42,783 nt of DNA from Flavobacteriales bacterium (GTDB taxonomy: Bacteria; Bacteroidota; Bacteroidia; Flavobacteriales_D; Crocinitomicaceae): NCBI GenBank assembly GCA_947461635.1, contig CANHMH010000007.1, positions 1 to 42,783 on the forward strand, read 5' to 3'. Under the pieces are notes generated by a model. The model saw nothing but the letters and a program-made list of their open reading frames with translations, made no database searches and was not told the origin of the DNA. Positions 1 through 8,110 of the stretch are shown here, one piece after another. Position 1 is the first letter of the stretch. Every line of letters begins with the position of its first letter. A program made the position numbers and the translations under genes.

Positions 1-702
1 AAATACCAAGCAAGCGCTTGGGCAGAAGCAGGAAGAATGTTCGTCCCATATTACCGACAAGCACACATTCGTTCATACGAATTACTGGAGAAAGGTGGTC
101 GCGAAGCTTTACTTTTTGCTTATGAAGACATCAAAAATGCCTTTCAATATTACCTAGATCATTACAATCATGGACGTCCAATTATTCTTGCCGGACACAG
201 TCAAGGTAGTACACATTTGAGAATGATTCTTGAAGATTTTTTTGACAACAAAGAACTTCGAGGACAATTAGTTGCAGCATATATTCCTGGAATTGGGATA
301 TCCCATAATGAATTTAAAAGCATTCCCTTAATGAATTCCGCGCGTCAAACGGGTGGATTTGTTACATGGAATACCTTCAAGAAAAATGTAGACCAAGATT
401 CATACCGTCGCTGGTATAAAGGGAAAGCTGTTGTCAATCCAGTTACGTGGCAGACCTCAGGGACAGCAACAAAGGACCAACACCTCGGGTTTTTATATTC
501 CAATGATGATCTTTTTTGTCATTGTTTTGAAACCTCCGTAATGGACGGAGCTATTTGGATTTCACGTCCTTGCTCCTATCTTGGACTCGTTTCGTGGACC
601 ATGAAAAACCTTCATGTGGGCGATGTGAATTTGTTTTGGAAGGACATTCAAGAAAATGCAAAATTAAGAGCGCGAACTTATTTGCTCGAAAAAGGTTCAT
701 AA
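1..702 (+). CDS. DUF3089-family alpha/beta-hydrolase-like protein, 5'-truncated by window edge
   Basis: The reading frame is open from base 1 (KYQASAWAEAG precedes the first ATG at 37), so the N terminus lies outside the window. The visible part has a nucleophile elbow, GHSQGS, about 65 residues in, followed by a C-terminal part ending in VNLFWKDIQ, which I recognise as DUF3089. Members have a serine-hydrolase fold; no substrate is established that I can name. The ORF-track start at 37 is an internal Met. The gene ends at TAA and is followed by about 90 nt before gcvP, which has its own promoter, so the two are probably separate units. Family call fairly sure; function unknown. Confidence 0.8.
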   Translation, partial: KYQASAWAEAGRMFVPYYRQAHIRSYELLEKGGREALLFAYEDIKNAFQYYLDHYNHGRPIILAGHSQGSTHLRMILEDFFDNKELRGQLVAAYIPGIGISHNEFKSIPLMNSARQTGGFVTWNTFKKNVDQDSYRRWYKGKAVVNPVTWQTSGTATKDQHLGFLYSNDDLFCHCFETSVMDGAIWISRPCSYLGLVSWTMKNLHVGDVNLFWKDIQENAKLRARTYLLEKGS

Positions 703-739
703 GTCTAATTTTCGGTTCAAAACTTCCCCTTCCATTTCA

Positions 740-770
740 TTGACGATTCTTTTTTTGCTTTGTATATTTG
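740..770 (+). promoter_or_regulatory. Bacteroidota-type promoter of gcvP
   Basis: The -7 box TATATTTG (763-770) is a perfect TAnnTTTG match, with TTG at 740-742 and a 20-nt spacer, as expected for the Bacteroidota housekeeping sigma factor. The ORF-track TTG start of gcvP (768) lies inside the -7 box, so it cannot be in the transcript. This decides in favour of ATG 792, with a leader of roughly 15-20 nt. Confidence 0.75.
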
Positions 771-791
771 TGCACGCAAAAAAGAACATTC

Positions 792-3617
792 ATGACACCA
801 TTTTCTAGAAGACACATCGGACCGAGTGAAGCAGAGAAAAAAGCCATGTTGGCTACAATCGGCATCGACTCGATTTCAACATTGATTGACCGTACCATTC
901 CTGCCCAAATTCGTTTGGACGGCGAATTAAAAATCGCGGATGCGATGACGGAACAAGAATATTTACAGCATGTTTCAGAATTGGCGGCGAAAAACCAAGT
1001 GTTCAAGTCATTCATTGGTTTAGGTTACCATGAAACAATTGTTCCCAGTGTCATCTTGAGAAATGTTTTAGAAAATCCAGGATGGTATACGGCATATACG
1101 CCTTACCAAGCGGAGATTTCACAAGGACGTCTGGAAGCTTTATTGAATTTCCAAACCATGGTTTTGGATTTAACAGGAATGGAGATTGCTAATGCATCTT
1201 TATTGGATGAAGGAACAGCTGCTTCAGAAGCGATGATTATGTTCTACAACTCGCGTTCAAGAGCAGAAGTTCAAGCTGGAAAAAATAAATTTTTCGTCGC
1301 AGAAGATTCATTGCCTCAAAGCATTGATGTCATGCTCGGACGCGCCATTAATTTAGGCATTGAATTGGTAACAGGAAACATCGAATTATTTGAAGGTTCT
1401 GCAGAATATTTTGGTGCGTTTATCCAAAATCCAAGTGCACATGGGCACGTTCGTGACTTAACATCAAAAATTGCTCAATTGAAAGGACACGGAATTCAAG
1501 TTGCTGTAGCAGCAGATATTCTTTCAATGGTTGTCTTAAAATCACCAGGAAGCATGGGTGCTGATGTTGTTTTGGGTTCTTCCCAACGATTTGGCGTTCC
1601 AATGGGTTATGGTGGGCCTCACGCGGCGTTCTTTGCAGCTAAAGAAGAGTATAAACGAAATATTCCAGGAAGAATTATCGGTGTTTCAAAAGATGCTGAT
1701 GACAATTTCGCACTTCGCATGGCGCTTCAAACAAGAGAACAACACATCAAACGCGATAAAGCGACTTCTAATATTTGTACAGCACAAGCATTACTATCCG
1801 TAATGGCAAGTATGTACGCTGTTTACCACGGTCCAGACGGAATCCGGGAAATTGCAAATCATGTACATGAATTAGCAACGAAAACAGCAGCAGGATTAGC
1901 TGCAAAAGGAATCACATTAGGAACGGATTCTTACTTCGATACACTTTGGATAAAAGGTGTTGATTGTACAAGTGTTCGTGCAAAAGCGGAAGCGCAAAAA
2001 TTAAATTTCCGATATATCTCTGATTCAGAATTGAGCATCAGCTTTGGCGAGCCACATACAATGGATGATGTTCATGCTATTTTAGCATGTTTCGACGCTC
2101 AATCGTCAGAAGGTTCATCGAAACTTTCTTCCGATTTGAAAAGAACTGATAACGTACTAAGTCATCCGGTATTTAACAGCCATCATTCTGAATCTCAAAT
2201 GATGCGTTATTTGAAACGTTTGGAAAACAAAGACCTTTCGTTGGTTCATAGTATGATTCCTTTAGGTTCTTGCACCATGAAGTTGAATGCTGCTACTGAA
2301 TTAATGCCAATTACCAATCCGCAATTCGCGAATTTACACCCATTTGCTCCGGTTGAACAAGCCGCAGGATACCATGAGATGTTTAAACAATTGTCTTTAG
2401 ATTTATCTGAAAGTACTGGATTTGCCGGTGTTTCCCTTCAGCCAAACTCTGGTGCGCAAGGAGAATACGCAGGACTGATGGTCATCAAAGCATTCCATGA
2501 ATCAAATGGTGATACGCAACGTAAAAAAATGATTATCCCGTCATCTGCGCATGGAACCAATCCTGCTTCTGCGGTGATGGCTGGATTTGAAGTAGTTGTG
2601 ACTGGTTGCGATGAAAATGGAAACATTGACATCGAGGAGTTACGCCGCGTTGCGATTGACTTGAAAGATGTATTAGGTGGAATCATGGTGACGTATCCGT
2701 CTACACATGGTGTGTACGAAGAAGGAATTCGTGAAATTACTTCGATTATCCACGAAAACGGTGGACAAGTATACATGGATGGTGCGAATATGAATGCTCA
2801 AGTTGGATTAACAAATCCTGGGAATATCGGTGCGGACGTTTGTCACTTGAACTTACACAAGACATTCGCTATTCCACACGGTGGTGGTGGTCCAGGTATG
2901 GGGCCAATTGGCGTTGCTGCACACTTACTTCCATTCTTACCAGGAAGTCCAATCGTGAAAACAGGAGGAGAAAAAGCAATTCATGCAATTTCTGCAGCGC
3001 CATTTGGAAGTGCATTGATTCTATTAATTTCTTACGCTTACATCAAGATGTTAGGCGCAAAAGGACTTCGTGAATCTACGGAAATTGCGATTTTAAATGC
3101 GAATTACATCGCTGCAGGGTTGAAAGGTCACTACGACATTCTTTACACAGGGAAAAATGGTACTGTAGCTCACGAAATGATCTTAGACTGTCGCGATTTC
3201 AAACGCACAGCAGAAGTAGAAGTAGCCGACATGGCGAAACGCTTGATTGATTTCAACTTCCATGCACCTACGGTATCTTTCCCAGTTGCTGGAACCTTGA
3301 TGATTGAACCAACAGAATCTGAAGATAAAGAAGAATTAGATCGCTTTATCATTGCCATGATTAAAATCCGTGAGGAAATTCGTCAAATCGAAAACGGTGA
3401 AGCAGACAAAATAAATAACTTGCTCAAAAATGCGCCACATACAGCGGATTGCATCATCAACAAAGAATGGAATTACCCATACACACCTCAAGAAGCGGCT
3501 TATCCAGTTGCTTATTTGAAAGAGTGGAAATATTGGGTGCCTGTTCGACGTGTTGACAATGCATTTGGTGACCGAAATTTGGTTTGCTCTTGTCCAAGTA
3601 TTGAGAGTTACCAGTAA
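792..3617 (+). CDS. gcvP: Glycine dehydrogenase (decarboxylating), P-protein of the glycine cleavage system
   Basis: This PLP enzyme decarboxylates glycine and passes the aminomethyl group to lipoyl-GcvH; it is cytoplasmic. The protein is about 941 aa from ATG 792, the usual length of the single-chain fused form (N-terminal and C-terminal halves together). It starts MTPFSRRHIGPSE, a typical GcvP N terminus. The PLP-binding lysine is visible in NLHKTF (about Lys690), followed by the glycine-rich HGGGGPGMGP loop. The track start at TTG 768 is rejected because it overlaps the promoter. A strong intrinsic terminator follows, so the gene is monocistronic; gcvH and gcvT are not in the window. Confidence 0.97.
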   Translation: MTPFSRRHIGPSEAEKKAMLATIGIDSISTLIDRTIPAQIRLDGELKIADAMTEQEYLQHVSELAAKNQVFKSFIGLGYHETIVPSVILRNVLENPGWYTAYTPYQAEISQGRLEALLNFQTMVLDLTGMEIANASLLDEGTAASEAMIMFYNSRSRAEVQAGKNKFFVAEDSLPQSIDVMLGRAINLGIELVTGNIELFEGSAEYFGAFIQNPSAHGHVRDLTSKIAQLKGHGIQVAVAADILSMVVLKSPGSMGADVVLGSSQRFGVPMGYGGPHAAFFAAKEEYKRNIPGRIIGVSKDADDNFALRMALQTREQHIKRDKATSNICTAQALLSVMASMYAVYHGPDGIREIANHVHELATKTAAGLAAKGITLGTDSYFDTLWIKGVDCTSVRAKAEAQKLNFRYISDSELSISFGEPHTMDDVHAILACFDAQSSEGSSKLSSDLKRTDNVLSHPVFNSHHSESQMMRYLKRLENKDLSLVHSMIPLGSCTMKLNAATELMPITNPQFANLHPFAPVEQAAGYHEMFKQLSLDLSESTGFAGVSLQPNSGAQGEYAGLMVIKAFHESNGDTQRKKMIIPSSAHGTNPASAVMAGFEVVVTGCDENGNIDIEELRRVAIDLKDVLGGIMVTYPSTHGVYEEGIREITSIIHENGGQVYMDGANMNAQVGLTNPGNIGADVCHLNLHKTFAIPHGGGGPGMGPIGVAAHLLPFLPGSPIVKTGGEKAIHAISAAPFGSALILLISYAYIKMLGAKGLRESTEIAILNANYIAAGLKGHYDILYTGKNGTVAHEMILDCRDFKRTAEVEVADMAKRLIDFNFHAPTVSFPVAGTLMIEPTESEDKEELDRFIIAMIKIREEIRQIENGEADKINNLLKNAPHTADCIINKEWNYPYTPQEAAYPVAYLKEWKYWVPVRRVDNAFGDRNLVCSCPSIESYQ

Positions 3618-3626
3618 TAAATGAGT

Positions 3627-3660
3627 AAAAAGTCCCTTTCCGAAGGGACTTTTTTATTTT
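3627..3660 (+). terminator. Rho-independent terminator after gcvP
   Basis: A perfect stem AAGTCCCTT / AAGGGACTT, extendable by A-T pairs, with a TCCG loop, is followed by TTTTTATTTTT. It starts about 10 nt after the gcvP stop codon. Confidence 0.92.
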
Positions 3661-3692
3661 TAACGTAGTTTCGCACGTAAATTCCAACGAAG

Positions 3693-4409
3693 ATGAAATT
3701 AGATATTCTAGCTTTTGCTGCCCATCCCGATGATGTTGAATTATCCGCTTCTGGTACCTTGTTGCATTATGCATCACAAGGGAAGAAAATCGGAATCATT
3801 GATTTAACCGAAGGTGAATTGGGAACACGTGGATCAGTTGCTGATCGCTATGCTGAATCTGCTGCTGCTGGAAAACTCATGGGCTTAACTGTTCGCAAAA
3901 ACTTGAACATGGGCGATGGATTCTTCGAAATCAATGAAGAAAACAAGCGTAAAATCATTGAACAAATTCGCATCCATCAACCAGAAATCGTTTTGGCAAA
4001 TTGTTTGAGCGATCGACATCCGGACCATGGTCGTGGGGGAAAATTAGTTTCCGATGCCTGTTTTTTAGCTGGACTGCGTAAAATTGAAACCGTTGTTGAA
4101 GGAGTCGCGTTGACACCTCATCGGCCAAGATTGGTATTACATTATATTCAGGACCATTATGTGCATCCTGACATTGTGATGGATGTAACGGCGTTCATGG
4201 AAGAAAAAATCGAAGTGATTAAAGCGTTCCGATCACAGTTTTTCGATCCAGCTTCTACCGAACCAACGACGCCAATTTCTGGTGAAGAATTCTTTCAATT
4301 CATAAAAGGAAGAATGATGCAATATGGACGTCCAATTGGTGTTGAATATGCCGAAGGATTCACTGTTACACGCATTCTTGGGACGAAAGATATTTTTGGT
4401 TTAGTTTGA
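3693..4409 (+). CDS. bshB1: Bacillithiol biosynthesis deacetylase BshB1
   Basis: A 238-aa PIG-L/LmbE-family zinc deacetylase. In bacillithiol synthesis it removes the acetyl group from GlcNAc-malate to give GlcN-malate, the substrate for cysteine addition by BshC. The zinc motif AHPDDVE (residues 10-16) and the second motif DRHPDHGRG are visible. The stretch LTEGELGTRGS after the first motif is characteristic of BshB1 rather than of other LmbE proteins. ATG 3693 is preceded by TAGTTTCG (3666-3673), a 7/8 match to the -7 box. The stop codon is 3 nt upstream of word array A. Confidence 0.93.
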   Translation: MKLDILAFAAHPDDVELSASGTLLHYASQGKKIGIIDLTEGELGTRGSVADRYAESAAAGKLMGLTVRKNLNMGDGFFEINEENKRKIIEQIRIHQPEIVLANCLSDRHPDHGRGGKLVSDACFLAGLRKIETVVEGVALTPHRPRLVLHYIQDHYVHPDIVMDVTAFMEEKIEVIKAFRSQFFDPASTEPTTPISGEEFFQFIKGRMMQYGRPIGVEYAEGFTVTRILGTKDIFGLV

Positions 4410-4412
4410 TTT

Positions 4413-4580
4413 TAATGTGCTAGTTGCTTAATGTGCTAGTTGCTCAGTCTGCTAATGTGCTAGTTACTTAATGTGCTAATGTGTTAGTGTGAGTAAGCTA
4501 TCGGAGCGTGTCATTAGCAAATAAGTCCATTGGCAAATTAGCACATTAATGCATTAGCAAATTAGCACATTAGTTCATTA
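4413..4580. repeat. Octamer word array A with inverted arms
   Basis: The left arm (4413-4492) reads as ten consecutive 8-nt words, including TAATGTGC, TAGTTGCT, CAGTCTGC, TAGTTACT and TAATGTGT, with no register slip. A 19-nt non-word core (4493-4511, containing CTATCGGAGCG) follows. The right arm (4512-4580) is the reverse complement: read on the minus strand it gives TAATGAAC, TAATGTGC, TAATTTGC, TAATGCAT, CAATGGAC and so on. The arms could pair into a long imperfect hairpin. The array fills the gap between the bshB1 stop codon and the -7 box of the next gene. Confidence 0.9.
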
Positions 4581-4584
4581 TTCC

Positions 4585-4592
4585 TAACTTTG
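4585..4592 (+). promoter_or_regulatory. -7 box (TAACTTTG) of the HYC_CC_PP gene
   Basis: A perfect TAnnTTTG match lies 4 nt upstream of the GTG start and 4 nt downstream of array A. There is no TTG at the expected -33 position; array words occupy it. If this promoter is used, the mRNA would begin at or next to the start codon. Confidence 0.55.
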
Positions 4593-4596
4593 TCAT

Positions 4597-5010
4597 GTGA
4601 AAACGCTGATTCTTATTTTCTTAAGTGCACTATTGTTTCTAGGGAACATTGGGATTCCTGTGTTTACGCATGCTTGTGATGAAGATGGCGTTTTTACCTC
4701 GTTTTTCATCAATCAACAAAACCATTGTCGAGAAGAACAGTCAGATTTACCTCCTTGCTGCCAAAAAGAAAAAAAGAAGAATTGTTGTCACGATGAGAAA
4801 ACAGTGCTACAATTGGATGAAAAATATATTATTACACATGCTTTAGCGATTCCAATTTTTCACATTTCATTTGCAGCGAATCAGACAATTTCATTTGATC
4901 CATACATACTTCATTCTGAAATTATTTCTTTTCAAACGTGGGACGACCCTCCTCCGATAAAGAAATTCGGCAAAGAATTGCTTATTCAACAATGCGTATT
5001 TCGTATTTAA
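4597..5010 (+). CDS. Exported Cys-rich HYC_CC_PP-family protein, GTG start
   Basis: A 137-aa protein with a hydrophobic signal peptide (about residues 1-26) followed by a Cys/His-rich segment (HACDEDG, NHC, PPCCQ, NCCHDE) and a C-terminal DDPPPIKKFG. The His-x-Cys, CC and PPP pattern matches the Bacteroidota HYC_CC_PP family, whose members typically lie next to TonB receptors and HMA proteins. A role in binding or sensing soft metals such as copper is an inference from the Cys pairs and the context. The GTG start follows the -7 box directly. The TonB receptor gene begins 74 nt downstream on the same strand. Confidence 0.8.
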   Translation: MKTLILIFLSALLFLGNIGIPVFTHACDEDGVFTSFFINQQNHCREEQSDLPPCCQKEKKKNCCHDEKTVLQLDEKYIITHALAIPIFHISFAANQTISFDPYILHSEIISFQTWDDPPPIKKFGKELLIQQCVFRI

Positions 5011-5084
5011 AATTCTAATCATACGTGCCTCAAAGGACTTGTAAACTCAAGTATCTATCTAGTATTCATGATTAATTTTTAGCT

Positions 5085-7283
5085 ATGAGATATTATTTTT
5101 TAGGATTCCTCCTCATCTGGATGACTTCCAAAACCAATGCACAAATCAAAGGAGTAGTTCTACGACAAGACTCCACAAAAACTAGTCCCATTGAAAATGC
5201 AAAGATTCGTCTTTCCCATTCAAATCAAGGGGTATTTACAAACAAGGATGGACGATTTGAAATAGTTCTTCCCAAACTTTTACCGGACACCCTGATCATC
5301 AGCGCAATGGGTTACTTATCAGACTCCATTGTGGTGACAAAAAATGATCGCTTCGTCGCGTTCACTATTTTACTCATTCCGGTTTCGACAAAAACAGAAA
5401 TTGTCTATCAACTCCGGAAAAATTCCCATCAGATCTCCAAAATGGAAACATTGCACGTGGAAGAAATTGGATCAGGAGAATTGCGAAAAGCAGCTTGCTG
5501 CAATTTATCAGAGTCTTTTGAAACAAATGCTTCCGTAGATGTAAACATTACCGACGCTGTTTCGGGCGCTAAGAAAATTCAACTAATGGGACTTGATGGC
5601 GTATATACTCAAATTCAGATGGAAAACATTCCATACTTGCGTGGACTCGAAAGCTCCTATGGGCTTCAATCCATTCCTGGAACCTGGATCGAATCCATTC
5701 AAATCACAAAAGGAACGGGAAACGTGGTGAATGGCTATGAGTCCATGGCGGGATTAGTGAATTTAGAAATAAAGAAACCAAATGAGATGGAGAAATTCTA
5801 TTTTAACGCATACCAAAATCGTTTTGGCCGATCTGAAATGAATGTGAATGCGGGAACCAAAATCAATCAAAAATGGAGCACAGGAATCCTGGGGCACGCT
5901 TCATCAATGTTTGGGAACATCGATCATAATAAAGATGGATTCCGAGATATACCAATGGGTGATAATCTTGCTTTTATGAATCGTTGGGCTTATCAAGGTA
6001 AGAAAATGGAAGCGCAATTTGGTTTCAATGTATACCAAGATCGCAAAACAGGTGGACAGACAAGCTACTTTCGAGATAATCCAAACGGTTATGGAGTGGT
6101 GATGAATTCACGTCATGCAGATCTTTACGCCAAAACGGGGTTCTTCAGCAAAAAACCTTTGCGCTCATTTGGTGTCGTATACAACCTGAAATACCAATTA
6201 ATAAACGGTGCATTTGGAATTCGCGATTTTCAGGGTGAAGAAAAACGCGCCTATATCAATGCGATTTACGACGATATAATTGCAACAAGTGATCATAAGG
6301 TTAAATTTGGTGCGAGTTTCGTTGGTCTACAAATCCGTCAGCAAGTACAAAATTTGGATCAACTTCGAACAGAAATCGTCCCGGGGATTTTCGGGGAATA
6401 TACCTATACGGGTTCTCGATTAATCACAGTATTAGGAGCGCGTTACGATCAACACTTCACCTATGGCGGACAATTCTCACCTCGAATTCATGCGAAATAT
6501 GCCTTAACCCAGCGAGCAGATCTGCGCGTTACGGCGGGAAAAGGTTGGCGTGTACCAAACTACATGATTGACAATATTTCACTTTTAGCAAATTCCAAAA
6601 CCTGGATTGCTCCTTCGGAAATCAAATCAGAAATATCATGGAATGCTGGAATTTCTTTAGTGAAAGATTTTATCGTTCTCGAAAAAAATGGGAATATCAG
6701 CTTGGACTTCTATCATACACTTTTTCAAAATCAGTTGATTGTTGATCGTGATGTTGCATTGGATGCGATTGTCTTTCAAAATCTTGCAAACTCATCTTAC
6801 TCAAATAGTTTTCAGGTAGAAATGTCGTATTCACCCATTAAGAACTTCGAACTTCGATTTGCCTACAAACATTTAGATGTGAAGGCATTGTACGATGGTG
6901 TAATGCGTCAACAGGTGATGATTCCGAAGAACCGTGGATTCGTTAATCTCGCCTACCGAACGCGAAATAAACGCTGGGAATTCGATGCTACATGTACGAT
7001 TTACGGATCGGGACGTTTACCTGTCATTCTTCAAGCGTCGGGTCTAGAACAGCATGATGAACAAAGTTCAGTGTATCCTATGGTCAACTCACAAATTACG
7101 CATATTTACAAAAAATGGAATTTTTACCTTGGTGGAGAAAATTTAGCGAACTTTAGACAATTGAATCCGATTATTGATGCCCATAATCCTTTTGGAAGTT
7201 CTTTCGATGCAAATAGAGTTTGGGGTCCGATAATGGGTTGGAATGTTTATATGGGAGTTCGATATGCGATTAAACAAAAATAG
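5085..7283 (+). CDS. TonB-dependent outer-membrane receptor with carboxypeptidase-like N-terminal domain
   Basis: 732 aa. A signal peptide (about 1-19, ending TNAQ) is followed by a CarboxypepD_reg-like beta-sandwich (about 21-95), a plug domain (about 115-235) and a 22-strand-type barrel to the C terminus. The plug carries AACCNLSESFETN (Cys138-Cys139), a signature of a Bacteroidota receptor subfamily often found with HMA and HYC_CC_PP proteins. The probable role is uptake of a metal or metal chelate across the outer membrane, powered by TonB; copper is suggested by context only. The stop TAG is 6 nt upstream of array B. Confidence 0.88.
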   Translation: MRYYFLGFLLIWMTSKTNAQIKGVVLRQDSTKTSPIENAKIRLSHSNQGVFTNKDGRFEIVLPKLLPDTLIISAMGYLSDSIVVTKNDRFVAFTILLIPVSTKTEIVYQLRKNSHQISKMETLHVEEIGSGELRKAACCNLSESFETNASVDVNITDAVSGAKKIQLMGLDGVYTQIQMENIPYLRGLESSYGLQSIPGTWIESIQITKGTGNVVNGYESMAGLVNLEIKKPNEMEKFYFNAYQNRFGRSEMNVNAGTKINQKWSTGILGHASSMFGNIDHNKDGFRDIPMGDNLAFMNRWAYQGKKMEAQFGFNVYQDRKTGGQTSYFRDNPNGYGVVMNSRHADLYAKTGFFSKKPLRSFGVVYNLKYQLINGAFGIRDFQGEEKRAYINAIYDDIIATSDHKVKFGASFVGLQIRQQVQNLDQLRTEIVPGIFGEYTYTGSRLITVLGARYDQHFTYGGQFSPRIHAKYALTQRADLRVTAGKGWRVPNYMIDNISLLANSKTWIAPSEIKSEISWNAGISLVKDFIVLEKNGNISLDFYHTLFQNQLIVDRDVALDAIVFQNLANSSYSNSFQVEMSYSPIKNFELRFAYKHLDVKALYDGVMRQQVMIPKNRGFVNLAYRTRNKRWEFDATCTIYGSGRLPVILQASGLEQHDEQSSVYPMVNSQITHIYKKWNFYLGGENLANFRQLNPIIDAHNPFGSSFDANRVWGPIMGWNVYMGVRYAIKQK

Positions 7284-7289
7284 TTGGGT

Positions 7290-7511
7290 TAATGTGCTAA
7301 TGTGCTAATGGGTTAATGTGCTAATGGACCAATGTGTTAATTAACCAATGTGCTAATGTGCTAGTTACTTAATGTGCTATTGTGCCAATGGACTAATTTG
7401 CTAATGTGCTAATGGACTAATGTGCTAATGTGCTAGTTACTTAATGTGCTATTGTGCTAATGTGCTAATGTGCTAATGGACCAATGTGTTAATTAACCAA
7501 TGTGCTAATTT
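7290..7511 (+). repeat. Octamer word array B, single orientation, 27 words without an indel
   Basis: The 222 nt parse as 27 consecutive 8-nt words plus TAATTT. TAATGTGC alternates with TAATGGGT, TAATGGAC, CAATGTGT, TAATTAAC, TAGTTACT, TATTGTGC and TAATTTGC. Two multi-word phrases recur exactly: a 32-nt phrase at 7322-7353 and 7474-7505, and another at 7354-7385 and 7426-7457. No inverted arm is visible. The 7284-7556 gap otherwise holds only about 45 nt before the HMA gene. Confidence 0.92.
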
Positions 7512-7556
7512 GGAGGGGAGATAGTGAGAAATGAATACTTTTTAAATTTATATAGG

Positions 7557-7889
7557 ATGAAAACAATAACCTTAAGTCTATTCTTTGTGCTATTTAGCAC
7601 TATTAGTTTTGGGCAAAAATCAATGACGAGTCAGATTCAGACGAATGCGCAATGTGGTGATTGTAAGGAACGAATCGAAGGGAAATTAAACTATACAAAA
7701 GGAATCAAATTTGCAGAACTCGATGACCAGACGAAAATTGTTACTGTTAAATACGACCCGAGTAAAATTGAACTTCTGACGATCAAGCAAACAATAGCGA
7801 AAATTGGTTATGATGCCGACGACGTAAAAGCGGATAAAGAAGACGTGGAGAAATTACCGAAGTGTTGTCAGCCGAATGGACATGAATAA
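7557..7889 (+). CDS. Exported heavy-metal-associated (HMA) domain protein
   Basis: 110 aa from ATG 7557: a signal peptide ending ISFGQ, then one ferredoxin-like HMA domain with the metal motif QCGDC (Cys33, Cys36), and a C-terminal KCCQPNGH that could add ligands. Such proteins bind Cu(I) or similar ions; the signal peptide places this one in the periplasm. The ORF-track GTG at 7524 adds eleven residues in front of an ideal signal peptide and is less likely. It probably works with the upstream TonB receptor and HYC_CC_PP protein. Its stop codon TAA is the first three bases of array C. Confidence 0.85.
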   Translation: MKTITLSLFFVLFSTISFGQKSMTSQIQTNAQCGDCKERIEGKLNYTKGIKFAELDDQTKIVTVKYDPSKIELLTIKQTIAKIGYDADDVKADKEDVEKLPKCCQPNGHE

Positions 7890-8078
7890 TGTGCTAATGT
7901 GCTAATTAACCAATGTGCTAATTACCTAATGTGCTAATTACCTAATGTGCTAGTTGTTCAATGTGCTAGTTGTCTAATTTGCCAGATAGTCAATGTGCTG
8001 ATTGTTTTATTACGTAGCTGAAGGCCATTAGCAAATTAGTCCATTGTCACATTAATCCATTAGCTCATTACTACATTA
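7887..8078. repeat. Octamer word array C with inverted arms
   Basis: The left arm (7887-8014) reads as sixteen 8-nt words (TAATGTGC, TAATTAAC, CAATGTGC, TAATTACC, TAGTTGTT, CAGATAGT and others). A 10-nt core TAGCTGAAGG (8015-8024) follows. The right arm (8025-8078) on the minus strand reads TAATGTAG, TAATGAGC, TAATGGAT, TAATGTGA, CAATGGAC and TAATTTGC. The first word supplies the TAA stop of the HMA gene. The last word ends 4 nt before the purF -7 box. Confidence 0.9.
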
Positions 8079-8082
8079 TAAC

Positions 8083-8090
8083 TATCTTTG
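8083..8090 (+). promoter_or_regulatory. -7 box (TATCTTTG) of purF
   Basis: A perfect TAnnTTTG match 20 nt upstream of the purF ATG. No TTG is present at the -33 distance; the area is made of array C words (CATTAGC). Confidence 0.6.
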
Positions 8091-8110
8091 TCGCAAATAT
8101 ACAAAAGACC

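Noticed and set aside
768-791. TTG 768 as start of gcvP
   Set aside because: It lies inside a perfect -7 box; ATG 792 gives the family N terminus.
2438-2776. 112-aa minus-strand ORF
   Set aside because: Antisense shadow of gcvP.
7290-7511. Array B or the others as a CRISPR array
   Set aside because: Units are 8 nt and contiguous, with no unique spacers of 25-40 nt and no cas genes in the window.
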